From: Chimaeribacter coloradensis
GTDB taxonomy: Bacteria > Pseudomonadota > Gammaproteobacteria > Enterobacterales > Enterobacteriaceae
Direction of reading: 5' to 3'
DNA: 64,000 bases
Assembly: GCF_002858715.1 (NCBI RefSeq)
Contig: NZ_PJZH01000016.1
Coordinates: 20,468 to 84,467, forward strand
Position numbers and translations under genes: made by a program. The notes beneath the pieces are model-generated. The model worked only from the letters and a program-made list of their open reading frames with translations, did not search any database and was not told the DNA's origin. Each line of letters starts with the position of its first letter. The stretch's first letter is position 1. This document shows positions 45,528 to 55,400 of this stretch, one piece after another.

Positions 45528-48500
45528 TTACACCTGTTGCACCAGAATGCCCTGCTGTACCAGCAGGTCGGCGCTGTCCGGCGCGTTATAGTGGTAAACA
45601 TCGAAGGTCAGGCCATCCAGATGGCGCTGGCCGCTGGTTTCCCAGGCGCTGCCGTCGCCTGCTAAGGTCAGCTGGCTGCCCGCTGCCCCACGGATCACCA
45701 GATCCTCGTCCGGCTGGCCGGTGACGGCCTGCGCCTCCTCCTGCCCCAGCCTCAGGCTGTTGCCGCCGTGGCCGAGGTCGACGATGTCGATATTTTCGAT
45801 CTTCAGCCCCAGCGTGGTGAGGTCGAGGTGCAGATCGCTGCCTGCCAGCAGCAGGGTGTCGGTGCCGCTGCCGCCATCGATATGCAGGAAGTCCAGCGTA
45901 TTCAGGAGGATGGTGTCATTACCGCTGCCGCCGATCGCCTCGCCGCCTGTGGCGAGATCCAGCGTCAGGCCACCGATAGCGTAGGCCGGGTGCTCCGTGG
46001 CCGGGGCGTCCGGCACCGCCAGCGCCGTGGTCAGGGCGCTGGCGACGTTTTCCACCTCTGTGGCCTGGCTGGCGACGGTCAGGGCGGCGGTGGTGTCTGT
46101 GGCGTCCGCGTCCGGGGCCGCTTCCAGCGTCAGCGCACCGGTCACGGTGGTCAGCATGCCGTCCCGCTGTATGAGGCTTACCGTCAGCGGGTAATGGCCT
46201 GCCGGCTGCTCCGAAAGCGCCTCAGCCGGGATCAACACCTCCCAGCTGCCGCTTGCCTGCACGGTGGCGCGATACTCCTCCCCGTTGAGTACCACCAGCA
46301 CCAGCAGCCCGGCGGCAACCAGACTGGCGCTGCCGTTCATCATAAAGCCCGCCAGCGCTTCCTGGTGGCTTACCAGATTGTCGCCGGTGACCGGGTTGAA
46401 TGTCAGTTCCAGCGCGCTGCTGTCTACCGTCAAGGCGGCTTTGGCGTAGAGCATCTGGCCGCAGGCACTTTTCACGCAGGCGGTGAGCGTGGCGCTGCCC
46501 TGCCCCAGCGCCGCCACATCCTCCGCCAGGAGCGTCGCTGACCAGTTGCCGTCTTTCCCGACGGTGGCAGTGTAGTGTTTGTTATTCAGCGTCAGGTGTA
46601 CCGTTGCCCCTTGCTGCACGCCGTCGGTATGGCCGGTGACGGTGATCGCGCCGCCCGCCTCGGTGGCACTGATCAGGTTGTCACCGGTGACCGGGTCGAT
46701 GCTCAGGCCGTCACGGTCACTTTTGATGGTGAGGTTGCGGCTGGCGGTGGCGCGGTTGCCGGAGGTATCCATGACAGCGGCGCGCAGCGTTTCACCGCCG
46801 TCGCCCAGCGCCGCCAGATCGGCGGCCGGAACAATCAGCGACCAGCCGCCATCCGCCTGGATCTGGGTGGTATAAGTGACGCCGCCGATGTTAAGACTCA
46901 GCATCTGCCCTCTTTCGACATTCTCTGAGCTGCCGGTGATGATCTGGTCGCTCTGAAGCTCCGCGCCGTTGAGCACATTATCCCCGGAAATGTTATGGAT
47001 GCGCAGCACCGGGCGGTTGGCGGGATCAGCGTCCAGCAGCAGCCACTCCGTCACGGTGGTGGTCTTTCCGTTGCTGCCGGTCTGGCTGACAGTCAGTTTA
47101 TGATACCTGTCCTCCAGGCCTGCAAAGACGCTTTTCGGCAGCGTGACCTGCCAGCTGCCCTCGTCATTGACCGCGGCGTCATAAGTGATGCCGTTAAACG
47201 TCACGCCGACGGTGCCGCCTATGCGGGTGCTTTGCCCGCCGATCGTTACCCCGGCGGCCGCTTCAGCGGCGTTGATGATGTTGTCCCCGGCGGTTGGATC
47301 GAGGGTGATGACCGGGGTACTCAGATCCACATACAGGGTAGTAGTGCGGGTGATCAGGTTGCCGGCCAGATCGTAAGCGGACACCGTGACGGTCACCGGG
47401 CCATCCGGCAGCCCGGCCAGCTCTTCCGGCGTGAACGTCACTGACCAGGCATAACTCAGTGCCTGGGTGGTCTGTACCCTCCCATTCAGGCTGACCTGAA
47501 CCGCATTGCTTGCGGCCGTCAGGTAAAACGCGCTGCCGCCAATCACCAGCCCGTCACCGATCTCATCGGCGGTGAGCACATCGTCCCCGGCAATCGGGTT
47601 AAAATAGAGGGTGCCGCCCTCTTCCGGCATGCCCAAAATTTCATACTGCCCGGCAATCTGGTTATCCACCCCATCAACGGCACTGGCGAGCACCACCAGA
47701 TACCCTTCCGTCATCTGTTGTAAATCCGCAGAGGGTAACGTCACCTGCCAGCGGCCCTCCTGGTCGGTCGTGGTGGAATAGAAGAACGGCTGGCCTTCCA
47801 GATCAAAGGTTTGAATGTGGATGCTCACCCCACCGTCAGGATTCTCATCGCTCAGGAAACGGCCGCTGAGTACCTGATCCTGCGCGCGCTCCGCGTAGGT
47901 CATCACCCCATCCCCGGTGAATGCATCAAAGGAGAAGCTGCCGGTAAAGGGCCGCTGGTTGATGGTCACGTCGTGGGTGGCGGTGGTGACGGTGCCGTCC
48001 GGCGCGGTCAGCTCCGCCACCAGCGTGTAAGTGCCGTTGGCCGCATGGCTAAACTGACCGGCCGGTACGGTGACCTGCCAGCGGCCGTTGGCCTCCACGG
48101 TGCCGGTGTAGCGGTAGGCCGGGTCATCAAAAGCGGTGACCACGATCGTGCCGGCCGGCGCACGGCCGCTGATCACGATCTCGTCTGCCGTCTCATCGGC
48201 ATTCAGGATGTTGTCATCGCTGATCGGGTCGATCTGGAACATCGGTTCGTTGATATTCGCAAAAAAGGTCGCCTGGGTACTGCTGAAATTACCGGCGGCA
48301 TCGGTGGCCGTCACCGTCAGGGCCAGGTCGCCGTGACTCAGCTGTTGCAGGGTCGTCACCGGCACCGTGGCTTGCCAGTGGCCGTCGCTGTCTACGACGG
48401 CGGAGACCGGATAATCGGCAATGGTCAGGGTAACACTCTGCCCGGCCCCACTGACGCCGGTGCTGCCGGTGAGAATCTGTGCCTGTTGCACTTCATCACT

Positions 48501-51500
48501 GGTAAGCACGCCATCCCCAAATGGCGTATTGACGGTGGGTTCAGGCAGGTTATGCAGATACACGTCAAGTGTGGTGATGGTCGAGATGGTATTAAATAAG
48601 AAATCATATGTCGTGGCCTTGATCGTGACCGGGCCATCCGGCAACAGGGCCAAATCTTCCGGCGGAATGGTCAGCGTCCAGTCAACGCCAATTTCCGGGA
48701 AGTCCAGGGAAGCATGATAATGCGCCCCATTAAGGGTGACCGTGACCCCGGCGCGCGCCGAAACCTGATCTACGGTGCCGCTGACAACCAACCCCCCGGC
48801 AGCCTCTTCGGCATTCAGCATATTATCGCCCCCCGCCAGTGGGTTGATGCTGATACCGCCTGCGCTTGGGTCGACAACAAAGAGGTGTTCTGCAGACGCC
48901 ACCACATTGCCTGCTGCATCCGTGACGTTGCCGGTGATAGTCACGTCCCCGTAAGTCAGCAGGGCCAGATCATCGGCCGGAACCTGTACGCTCCAGCGCT
49001 CATCCTGTTGAACGTCAGCGCTATACTGCTTTCCATTCAGCGTCAGGGTAACGACACTGCCCGCATCAATGTTGTAGGCGTAACCGCTGAGGGACTGATC
49101 AAGGCTCTGTTCCCGGCTGTTCAGGAGATCATCCCCGGTAAACGGGTTGAAGGTCAGCTCCGGCAGCGCCGTTTCCTCCACAACGATAACCTGATTGATC
49201 AGCGTCTGGTTGCTGTATTCATCGCTCACCGTGGCTGTCAGCGTATAGTTGCCGGATGTCAGATCCGCCAGGACTGCCGGTAAAAGCGCAATGCCCCAGT
49301 GGCCGTCACCGTCGGCAACAGTGGAGTAGGCACTGCCATTCAAGGTCACAATAACGTTGGCACCGGGTGCATCCGTCTGCCCGGTGAGGGTGACGCCTGC
49401 CAGCAACTCATCCCGGTTGAGCTGGTTGTCGCCGGTCAGCGGATCGAGCGTTAACGCCGGGGGCGTCAGGGCGAGGGTCGGGATCTGCTCACGGGTACCG
49501 CTGTTACCGGCAATGTCGGTAACGGTAGCCAGCATATAGACCCAGTCACCGGTCAGCGCCTGTAACGCGGCGGAAGGCAGGGTCACCTGCCAGTTGCCGT
49601 TCTCATCCACGCTGCCGCTGAATGAGGCGACATTGCCGTTGCCAAGCGGCTCACTCTCCAGCATCACCACCACCGTCTGCCCGGCACCGCGCATTCCGGT
49701 TTTGCCGGTGAGCAACTGGTCGGTGGCCGCCTCGGCGAGGGTGAGGATGCCGTCGCCAAAGGGCTGATTGAACGTCGGGTCTGCGCGGTTATCAATATAG
49801 TTGCCGATCACGGTACTGGCGGACTGCCCGTCGGGGGCCGTTACCGTCAGTACCAGCGGGCTGACCTGCCACCAGCTGCTGAAAATGTCACTCTCAGGAA
49901 CGTCAAACGTCCAGCTGCCGTCCGCGCCGGTGGTGGTAGTGTAGGTATTCCAGGCAAGATTCAACAGGAGTTCCGTGCCGGGTGGCATTCCATCGGTGAT
50001 GCCGTTTAGGGTGATACCGCCCAGCGCCTCGTCAAAGTTAACCAGATTGTCACCGGTCACCGGGTAAATGGTGATCGGGGCAGTGATCTGATCAACCAGT
50101 ATCGTGAGCGTTTCGCTGCCGCTGTAACCTGCGGCATCGGTGGCAACCACCTTCAGGGTCGCGCCGCCCTCCGGCAACGCCTGCAAAACAGAAGACGGCA
50201 GGGTGGCCTGCCAATGGCCGCTGTCATCCACGGTACCGGTATAGGTTTTGCCGTTCAGCGTGACCACCACCGACTGCCCGCTGCCGGTCACGCCGGTGGT
50301 GCCGGTCAACAGCTGGTCGGTCGCGGCCTCTTCTGCTGTGAGCACACCGTCACCGAAGGGCGCAGTGAAATGGGGAGCCGGGCTGGCCTGAATCACTACC
50401 CCCACCTCAACACTGGCTGGTGTGCTGCCCGGCAGGCTCACCGTTGCCGTGACAATGCCGTCAGGCAGGCTGACCAGCTCCGCCGTGGTGATCGGCACTG
50501 ACCAGCTGCCGTTACCGGAAATAGTGGCACGATGAACCACACCGTTGAGCGTGATGGTCAGCGTCAGCCCGGCTGCCGAGGCATTGGCGGTGCCGCTGAG
50601 CACAATACCGGCGGCGGCTTCGGCGGCGTTAATGATGTTATCCCCGGCGACCGGGTTAAGGGTCAGGTTGGCATCGCCGAACGCCACTTCGAAACTTTTT
50701 TCCTCGTAATCGAGGTTACCGGCGAAATCATACGCCACCACAAAGATCTGCTCACGCGTTCCTGAGATCTCCTGCAGCGCGCCCGCCGGGATGGTCACGG
50801 CCCACTCCCCGTTAACATCGGCCGTGGTCTCATAACGCCACTCCCACACACGCAGCTCGATCCGCTGCCCTGCCCCGGTGATCCCCGTCGAGCCGGTCAG
50901 GGTTTGCTCCTGTACCATCTCGGCCGAGGTCAGTACACCATCACCAAACGGGGTATCGATACGCATCGGAAAGTTATAAAGGGGCGAAGCATAGACCCCC
51001 ACCTCCATGCTGACCGGGGCGCTGCCGGGGGCGTCAACGGTCAGCGTATACTGGCCATCCGGCAAGCCGTACATAAATATCCCCTCAATCGGGATGTGCC
51101 AGGTGCCGTTAGCTTCTACCTGCGTGCTGAAGCTTCTGTTGACAAACGTCAGGTTAATCACAGAACCGGGGGCAATAGAGGGTGCGCTGCCGCTAATCTC
51201 AACACTGCCGACTTCCAACCCGTTAATATAGTTATCCCCTGTAACCGGGTTAACGATAATACGCGGCGTGGTATAAACGGCGGTAAAGAACTGGCTGTCA
51301 CGGGTTGTTTCACCCGCCAGGTTGGTCGTGGCCGCTGAAATCTCCGCTTCCCCGTTGTATAGCTGCAACAGATCGGCGGCCGGGATCGCGGCGGAGAAGC
51401 TGCCGTCGGCGGCGACCAGGGTGGTATAGGTTTTGCCGTTCAGGGTGATGGTCACCGTTTGTCCGGCTTCGACGCCGGTGGTGGTGCCGCTCAGGGTCGG

Positions 51501-52340
51501 TGAGCGGAAGGCTTCGGCATCACTCAGCACGTTGTCTGTGGCAAACGCATTTAAGGTCAGTGACGGCAGGCTGCTGTTGACCGTCAGGATGGCGCTGTCC
51601 CCGGCCTGCTGACCGCGCGCATTGCTGACGGTGGCGATAATCTCTGCGCCATCGGGCAGCGTTGCCAACTCCGCGGCCGGGATGTCGATGTACCAATTGC
51701 CATCCGTCCCGACTTGCGCAGTATAGGTTTTTTCATTGAGGGTGACCGTGACGGTCTGGCCCGGCTCAACAAACCCCGCACTGCCGCTCAGGCGTTGTAC
51801 TGCCTGCCCTTCCGGGCCGCTGACAATATCATCCCCTGTAAAGGCGTGAAGGGTGATAGAGGGCCAACCATAATTCACGGTAAGAGGTGACGAGGCGTAG
51901 ACATAGGGGCCGTCGGCATTACTTACCGACGCTATAATCCCACTTCCGTTATAGCGGAACACGTAGTACATATCCGAGGGATGGATGGTCGTGCTCCAGC
52001 TACCGTCTGCCTGGACTATGGCAGTTGCATGGGCGTAATCCCCAACAGTGATACTGACGACCCGCCCGGCGGCTACGCCGGTTGTCATACCACGAATAAT
52101 TTGCTCGGTTTCACCCTCAACCCCATTAAGGATATTGTCACCGGCAAAAGGATGGATCGTCAGCGTCTGGGCGGCGGCCTGCGCTTCCGTGGCCGTCAGG
52201 GTCGCCTGTGCCGCGTCTGCCTGCGGGGCGGGCGCGGCGGCGCTGTTTACCGGCCCGGCCAGCGCAATCATCGAAGTGTCATCACTACGTGGGGACGTCA
52301 GGGTGCTGTGGTAGCGGGTGAAAGACATAGCTCTTGCCAT
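45528..52340 (-). CDS. Large Ig-like-repeat T1SS adhesin A5 (prefix-less, intact)
   Basis: 2270 aa from an ATG preceded by GAGGCACTT; the second ATG (MSFTRYHS) is a possible alternative. The N-terminus (SFTRYHSTLTSPRSDD) differs most from the common stub, and there is no BapA prefix. Of about 20 Ig-like repeats, 1-9 parallel A4. Repeats 8-9 (NLVNFDEALGGITL...APDG...IGNY) correspond to A1 repeats 13-14. Repeats 14-16 are of the FDDPAY/GERAQDQ/VLTADE triad seen in A3 and A6, and the last four match A3, A4 and A6. The C-terminus has the Thr/Ala linker, GGSGNDTILLNTLDF, DGGSGTDTLLL and GILVQQV. The gene begins only 144 bp after the end of A6, the shortest gap in the array, and may share its transcript. 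Exported adhesin by family. Confidence 0.9.
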   Translation of the reverse strand: MARAMSFTRYHSTLTSPRSDDTSMIALAGPVNSAAAPAPQADAAQATLTATEAQAAAQTLTIHPFAGDNILNGVEGETEQIIRGMTTGVAAGRVVSITVGDYAHATAIVQADGSWSTTIHPSDMYYVFRYNGSGIIASVSNADGPYVYASSPLTVNYGWPSITLHAFTGDDIVSGPEGQAVQRLSGSAGFVEPGQTVTVTLNEKTYTAQVGTDGNWYIDIPAAELATLPDGAEIIATVSNARGQQAGDSAILTVNSSLPSLTLNAFATDNVLSDAEAFRSPTLSGTTTGVEAGQTVTITLNGKTYTTLVAADGSFSAAIPAADLLQLYNGEAEISAATTNLAGETTRDSQFFTAVYTTPRIIVNPVTGDNYINGLEVGSVEISGSAPSIAPGSVINLTFVNRSFSTQVEANGTWHIPIEGIFMYGLPDGQYTLTVDAPGSAPVSMEVGVYASPLYNFPMRIDTPFGDGVLTSAEMVQEQTLTGSTGITGAGQRIELRVWEWRYETTADVNGEWAVTIPAGALQEISGTREQIFVVAYDFAGNLDYEEKSFEVAFGDANLTLNPVAGDNIINAAEAAAGIVLSGTANASAAGLTLTITLNGVVHRATISGNGSWSVPITTAELVSLPDGIVTATVSLPGSTPASVEVGVVIQASPAPHFTAPFGDGVLTAEEAATDQLLTGTTGVTGSGQSVVVTLNGKTYTGTVDDSGHWQATLPSSVLQALPEGGATLKVVATDAAGYSGSETLTILVDQITAPITIYPVTGDNLVNFDEALGGITLNGITDGMPPGTELLLNLAWNTYTTTTGADGSWTFDVPESDIFSSWWQVSPLVLTVTAPDGQSASTVIGNYIDNRADPTFNQPFGDGILTLAEAATDQLLTGKTGMRGAGQTVVVMLESEPLGNGNVASFSGSVDENGNWQVTLPSAALQALTGDWVYMLATVTDIAGNSGTREQIPTLALTPPALTLDPLTGDNQLNRDELLAGVTLTGQTDAPGANVIVTLNGSAYSTVADGDGHWGIALLPAVLADLTSGNYTLTATVSDEYSNQTLINQVIVVEETALPELTFNPFTGDDLLNSREQSLDQSLSGYAYNIDAGSVVTLTLNGKQYSADVQQDERWSVQVPADDLALLTYGDVTITGNVTDAAGNVVASAEHLFVVDPSAGGISINPLAGGDNMLNAEEAAGGLVVSGTVDQVSARAGVTVTLNGAHYHASLDFPEIGVDWTLTIPPEDLALLPDGPVTIKATTYDFLFNTISTITTLDVYLHNLPEPTVNTPFGDGVLTSDEVQQAQILTGSTGVSGAGQSVTLTIADYPVSAVVDSDGHWQATVPVTTLQQLSHGDLALTVTATDAAGNFSSTQATFFANINEPMFQIDPISDDNILNADETADEIVISGRAPAGTIVVTAFDDPAYRYTGTVEANGRWQVTVPAGQFSHAANGTYTLVAELTAPDGTVTTATHDVTINQRPFTGSFSFDAFTGDGVMTYAERAQDQVLSGRFLSDENPDGGVSIHIQTFDLEGQPFFYSTTTDQEGRWQVTLPSADLQQMTEGYLVVLASAVDGVDNQIAGQYEILGMPEEGGTLYFNPIAGDDVLTADEIGDGLVIGGSAFYLTAASNAVQVSLNGRVQTTQALSYAWSVTFTPEELAGLPDGPVTVTVSAYDLAGNLITRTTTLYVDLSTPVITLDPTAGDNIINAAEAAAGVTIGGQSTRIGGTVGVTFNGITYDAAVNDEGSWQVTLPKSVFAGLEDRYHKLTVSQTGSNGKTTTVTEWLLLDADPANRPVLRIHNISGDNVLNGAELQSDQIITGSSENVERGQMLSLNIGGVTYTTQIQADGGWSLIVPAADLAALGDGGETLRAAVMDTSGNRATASRNLTIKSDRDGLSIDPVTGDNLISATEAGGAITVTGHTDGVQQGATVHLTLNNKHYTATVGKDGNWSATLLAEDVAALGQGSATLTACVKSACGQMLYAKAALTVDSSALELTFNPVTGDNLVSHQEALAGFMMNGSASLVAAGLLVLVVLNGEEYRATVQASGSWEVLIPAEALSEQPAGHYPLTVSLIQRDGMLTTVTGALTLEAAPDADATDTTAALTVASQATEVENVASALTTALAVPDAPATEHPAYAIGGLTLDLATGGEAIGGSGNDTILLNTLDFLHIDGGSGTDTLLLAGSDLHLDLTTLGLKIENIDIVDLGHGGNSLRLGQEEAQAVTGQPDEDLVIRGAAGSQLTLAGDGSAWETSGQRHLDGLTFDVYHYNAPDSADLLVQQGILVQQV

Positions 52341-52454
52341 AAGTGCCTCATGTTCACGAGTCCATAAATACCCCCATGCGGCACCTTCCCGTTATGCACG
52401 GCCCGGGAAAAAACGCAGGGAGATCCTGTTATGACGTTACGTTAAAGGAATGAA

Positions 52455-52475
52455 GGGGCCGGGCTGCCCGGCCCC
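52455..52475 (-). terminator. Hairpin terminator after adhesin A6
   Basis: Nine-base stem GGGGCCGGG/CCCGGCCCC with a 3-nt loop, 9 bp after the A6 stop; the minus-strand tail TTCATTCCTTTA is only moderately T-rich, so some read-through into A5 is possible. Confidence 0.55.
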
Positions 52476-52484
52476 TGTGGCGGG

Positions 52485-55400
52485 TTACACCTGTTGCACC
52501 AGGATGCCCTGCTGCACCAGCAGATCGGCGCTGTCCGCCGCGCTGTGGTGGTAGACGTCAAAGGTCAGGCCATCGAGATGGCGCTGGCCGCTGCTTTCCC
52601 AGGCACTGCCGTCGCCTGCTAAGGTCAGCTGGCTGCCCGCCGCGCCGCGGATCACCAGATCCTCGTCTGGCTGGCCGGTGACGGCTTGCGCCTCCTCCTG
52701 CCCCAGCGTCAGGCTGTTGCCGCCGTGGCCGAGGTCGACGATATCGATGTTTTCGATCTTCAGCCCCAGCGCGGTGAGGTCGAGGTGCTGATCGCTGCCT
52801 GCCAGCAGCAGCGTGTCGGTACCGCTGCCGCCGTCGATATGCAGGAAGTCCAGCGTAGACAGGATAATGGTGTCATTGCCGCTGCCGCCCTGCGCCTCGC
52901 CGCCGCTTGCCACGAGATCCAGCGTCACACCGCCGATGGTGTAGGTCCCGTGCTCCGGCGTAACGACATCCGGCACCGCCAGCGCGCTGGTCAGGGTGCT
53001 GTCGGCGCTTTCCACCTCTGTGGCCTGGCTGGCGACGGTCAGGGCGGCAGTGGTTTCAACCGCCTCTGTATCCGGCGCGGCCTCCAGCGTCACGGTATGA
53101 GTGAACGTGGCGAGGTTCCCGGCCACATCCGTGAGGCTGATGGTCAGCGGATAGTCACCGGCCGGTTGATCGGCCAGCGCCTCCATCGGGATGGCCACTG
53201 ACCAGTCGCCGCCCTCCTGCACCTTCGCGTGATACTCCACGCCGTTGAGCACCACCAGCACCAGCAGCCCGGCCGCCGCCATCCCGGCGCTGCCGGTGAG
53301 CGCAAAGCCCGCCTGCGCCTCCTGCTGGCTTATCAGGTTGTCGCCGGTGACCGGGGCCAACGTCAGCTCCGGCGCGCGGGTGTCTACCGTCAGCACCGCT
53401 TTGGCGTAAAGCATCTGGCCGCAGGCGCTTTTTACGCAGGCAGTCAGGGTCACACTGCCGTCGTCCAGCGCGGCCACATCCGCCGCCGGAACCTTAGCCG
53501 ACCAGCTGCCGTCTTTGCCGACCTTCGCGGTGTAGTGTTCGCCGTTGAGCGTCAGCTGCACCGTTGCGCCATGCCGCACGCCGTCGGTGTGGCCGGTGAG
53601 GGTGATCGCCCCGCCCGCCTCCCCGGCATTGATCAGGTTGTCGCCGGTGACCGGGTCGATGCTCAGGCCGTCGCGGTCACTTTTGATGTTGAGGTTGCGG
53701 CTGGCGGTGGCGCGGTTGCCGGAAGCGTCCGTGACGCTGGCGCGCAGCGTCAGCCCGCCATCACCCAGTGCCGCCAGGTCTTCTGCCGGAATAAACAGCG
53801 ACCAGCCGCCGCCCGCCTGCACCTGGGTGGTGTAAGTGACGCCGCCCACTTTCAGGCTCAGGGTCTGCCCGCCCTCCACGTTCTCTGAGCTGCCGGTGAT
53901 GATCTGGTCACTCTGCAGCTCTGCGCCGTTGATCAGGTTGTCGCCGGAGATGGTATGGATGCGCAGCACCGGGCGGTTAGCCGGGTCAGCGTCCAGCAGC
54001 AGCGACTCGGTAATCGTGGTGGTCTGGCCGTGGCTGTCAGTCTGGCTGAGGGTCAGCGTGTAGCGGCCATCCTCCAGCCCGGCGAACGCCTCTTTCGGCA
54101 AGGTTAGCCGCCAGCCGCCTTCGTCATTGACGTCAGCCTCATAGGTCACGCCGTTAAGCAGCACGCTGACCACCCCGCCCGCTTCCGAGCTCTGGCCGCT
54201 GAGCACCACCCCGGCCGCCGCCTCGGCGGCGTTGATGATGTTATCCTGGGCGATCGGGTCGAGGGTGATGACCGGGTCTGCGATGACCTGGAAAAATTTT
54301 TCAGTGCTGACGCCGTTACCTGCCGCGTCATACACGGCAACGTCGAGGTAGACCTCCCCCTCCGGGATGCGGGAGAGATCGGCGGCCGGGAGCGTCACCT
54401 GCCAGCGGCCATTCTCACCCGTGGTGGTGGTGTAGCTTGTGTAGTCGCCGTCAAAGAACATCTGGATAAAGACGGTCAGCCCGGCATGATTCACGCCGTC
54501 GCTATTGGTGAACTGGCCTGACAGGATCTGATCCTGCGTGCTCTCTGCGCTGGTCAGGATGTCATCCCCGGTCAGGGGGTCGAAGGTGAGTTCGCCGCTC
54601 AATATCTGCTGGCTGAGGGTGATGTCGCGGCTGACGCTGGAGACGGTGCCGTCCGGCGCGGTGAGCTCCGCCACCAGCGGGTAGACGCCATTGGCGATGC
54701 CGTTGAAGCTGCCTGCCGGGACGGTGATGTGCCAGGTGCCGTTGGCCTCAACGGTGCCGGTGTAGCGATAATCCGGGTCATCAAACACGGTGACGGCGAT
54801 AGTGCCGCCTGCGGTGCCCACCGGCGCACGACCGGTGATGAGGATGTCCTCCGCCGTTTCATTCGCGTAGAGCACATCGTCCCCGGTGACCCGGTCAATC
54901 GCCAGCGTTAAGACATTACCCAGATCCACCTCGAGGGTAGAGGTGGTGGTGACCAGATTCCCGGAAACGTCAGTCCCTGAGACCGTTACCGTTACCGGGC
55001 CATCCGGCAGGGTGGCCAAAAATTCCGGCCCAAAGGTCACTGACCAGTTGGAGTAATAGTCGCTGTAATACCTGACTTCCCCGTTTATCTCGACGCTGAT
55101 CTCCGTGTATCTCTCCCCCATATAGGTGCTGCTGCCGCTGATGGTCAGCCCGCCGTCCACTTCATCCGCCGTCAGCACATTGTCCCCGGCGATCGGGTTA
55201 ACGGTGATGGTGCCGCCGGTTGCCGGCAACACCGCAAAGACCCCCTCGCGGGAGCTGGGCGCGGTGTTGCTTACGGCATCCTCGGCGGTGGCCGTCATGT
55301 AACTCCAGCCTTCGCTCAGCTGTTGCAGGTCAGCGGCCGGGACGGTGACTGACCAGCGGCCGTTGCTGTCGGTGGTGCCGGTGTAGGCAAAGGTCTGGCC

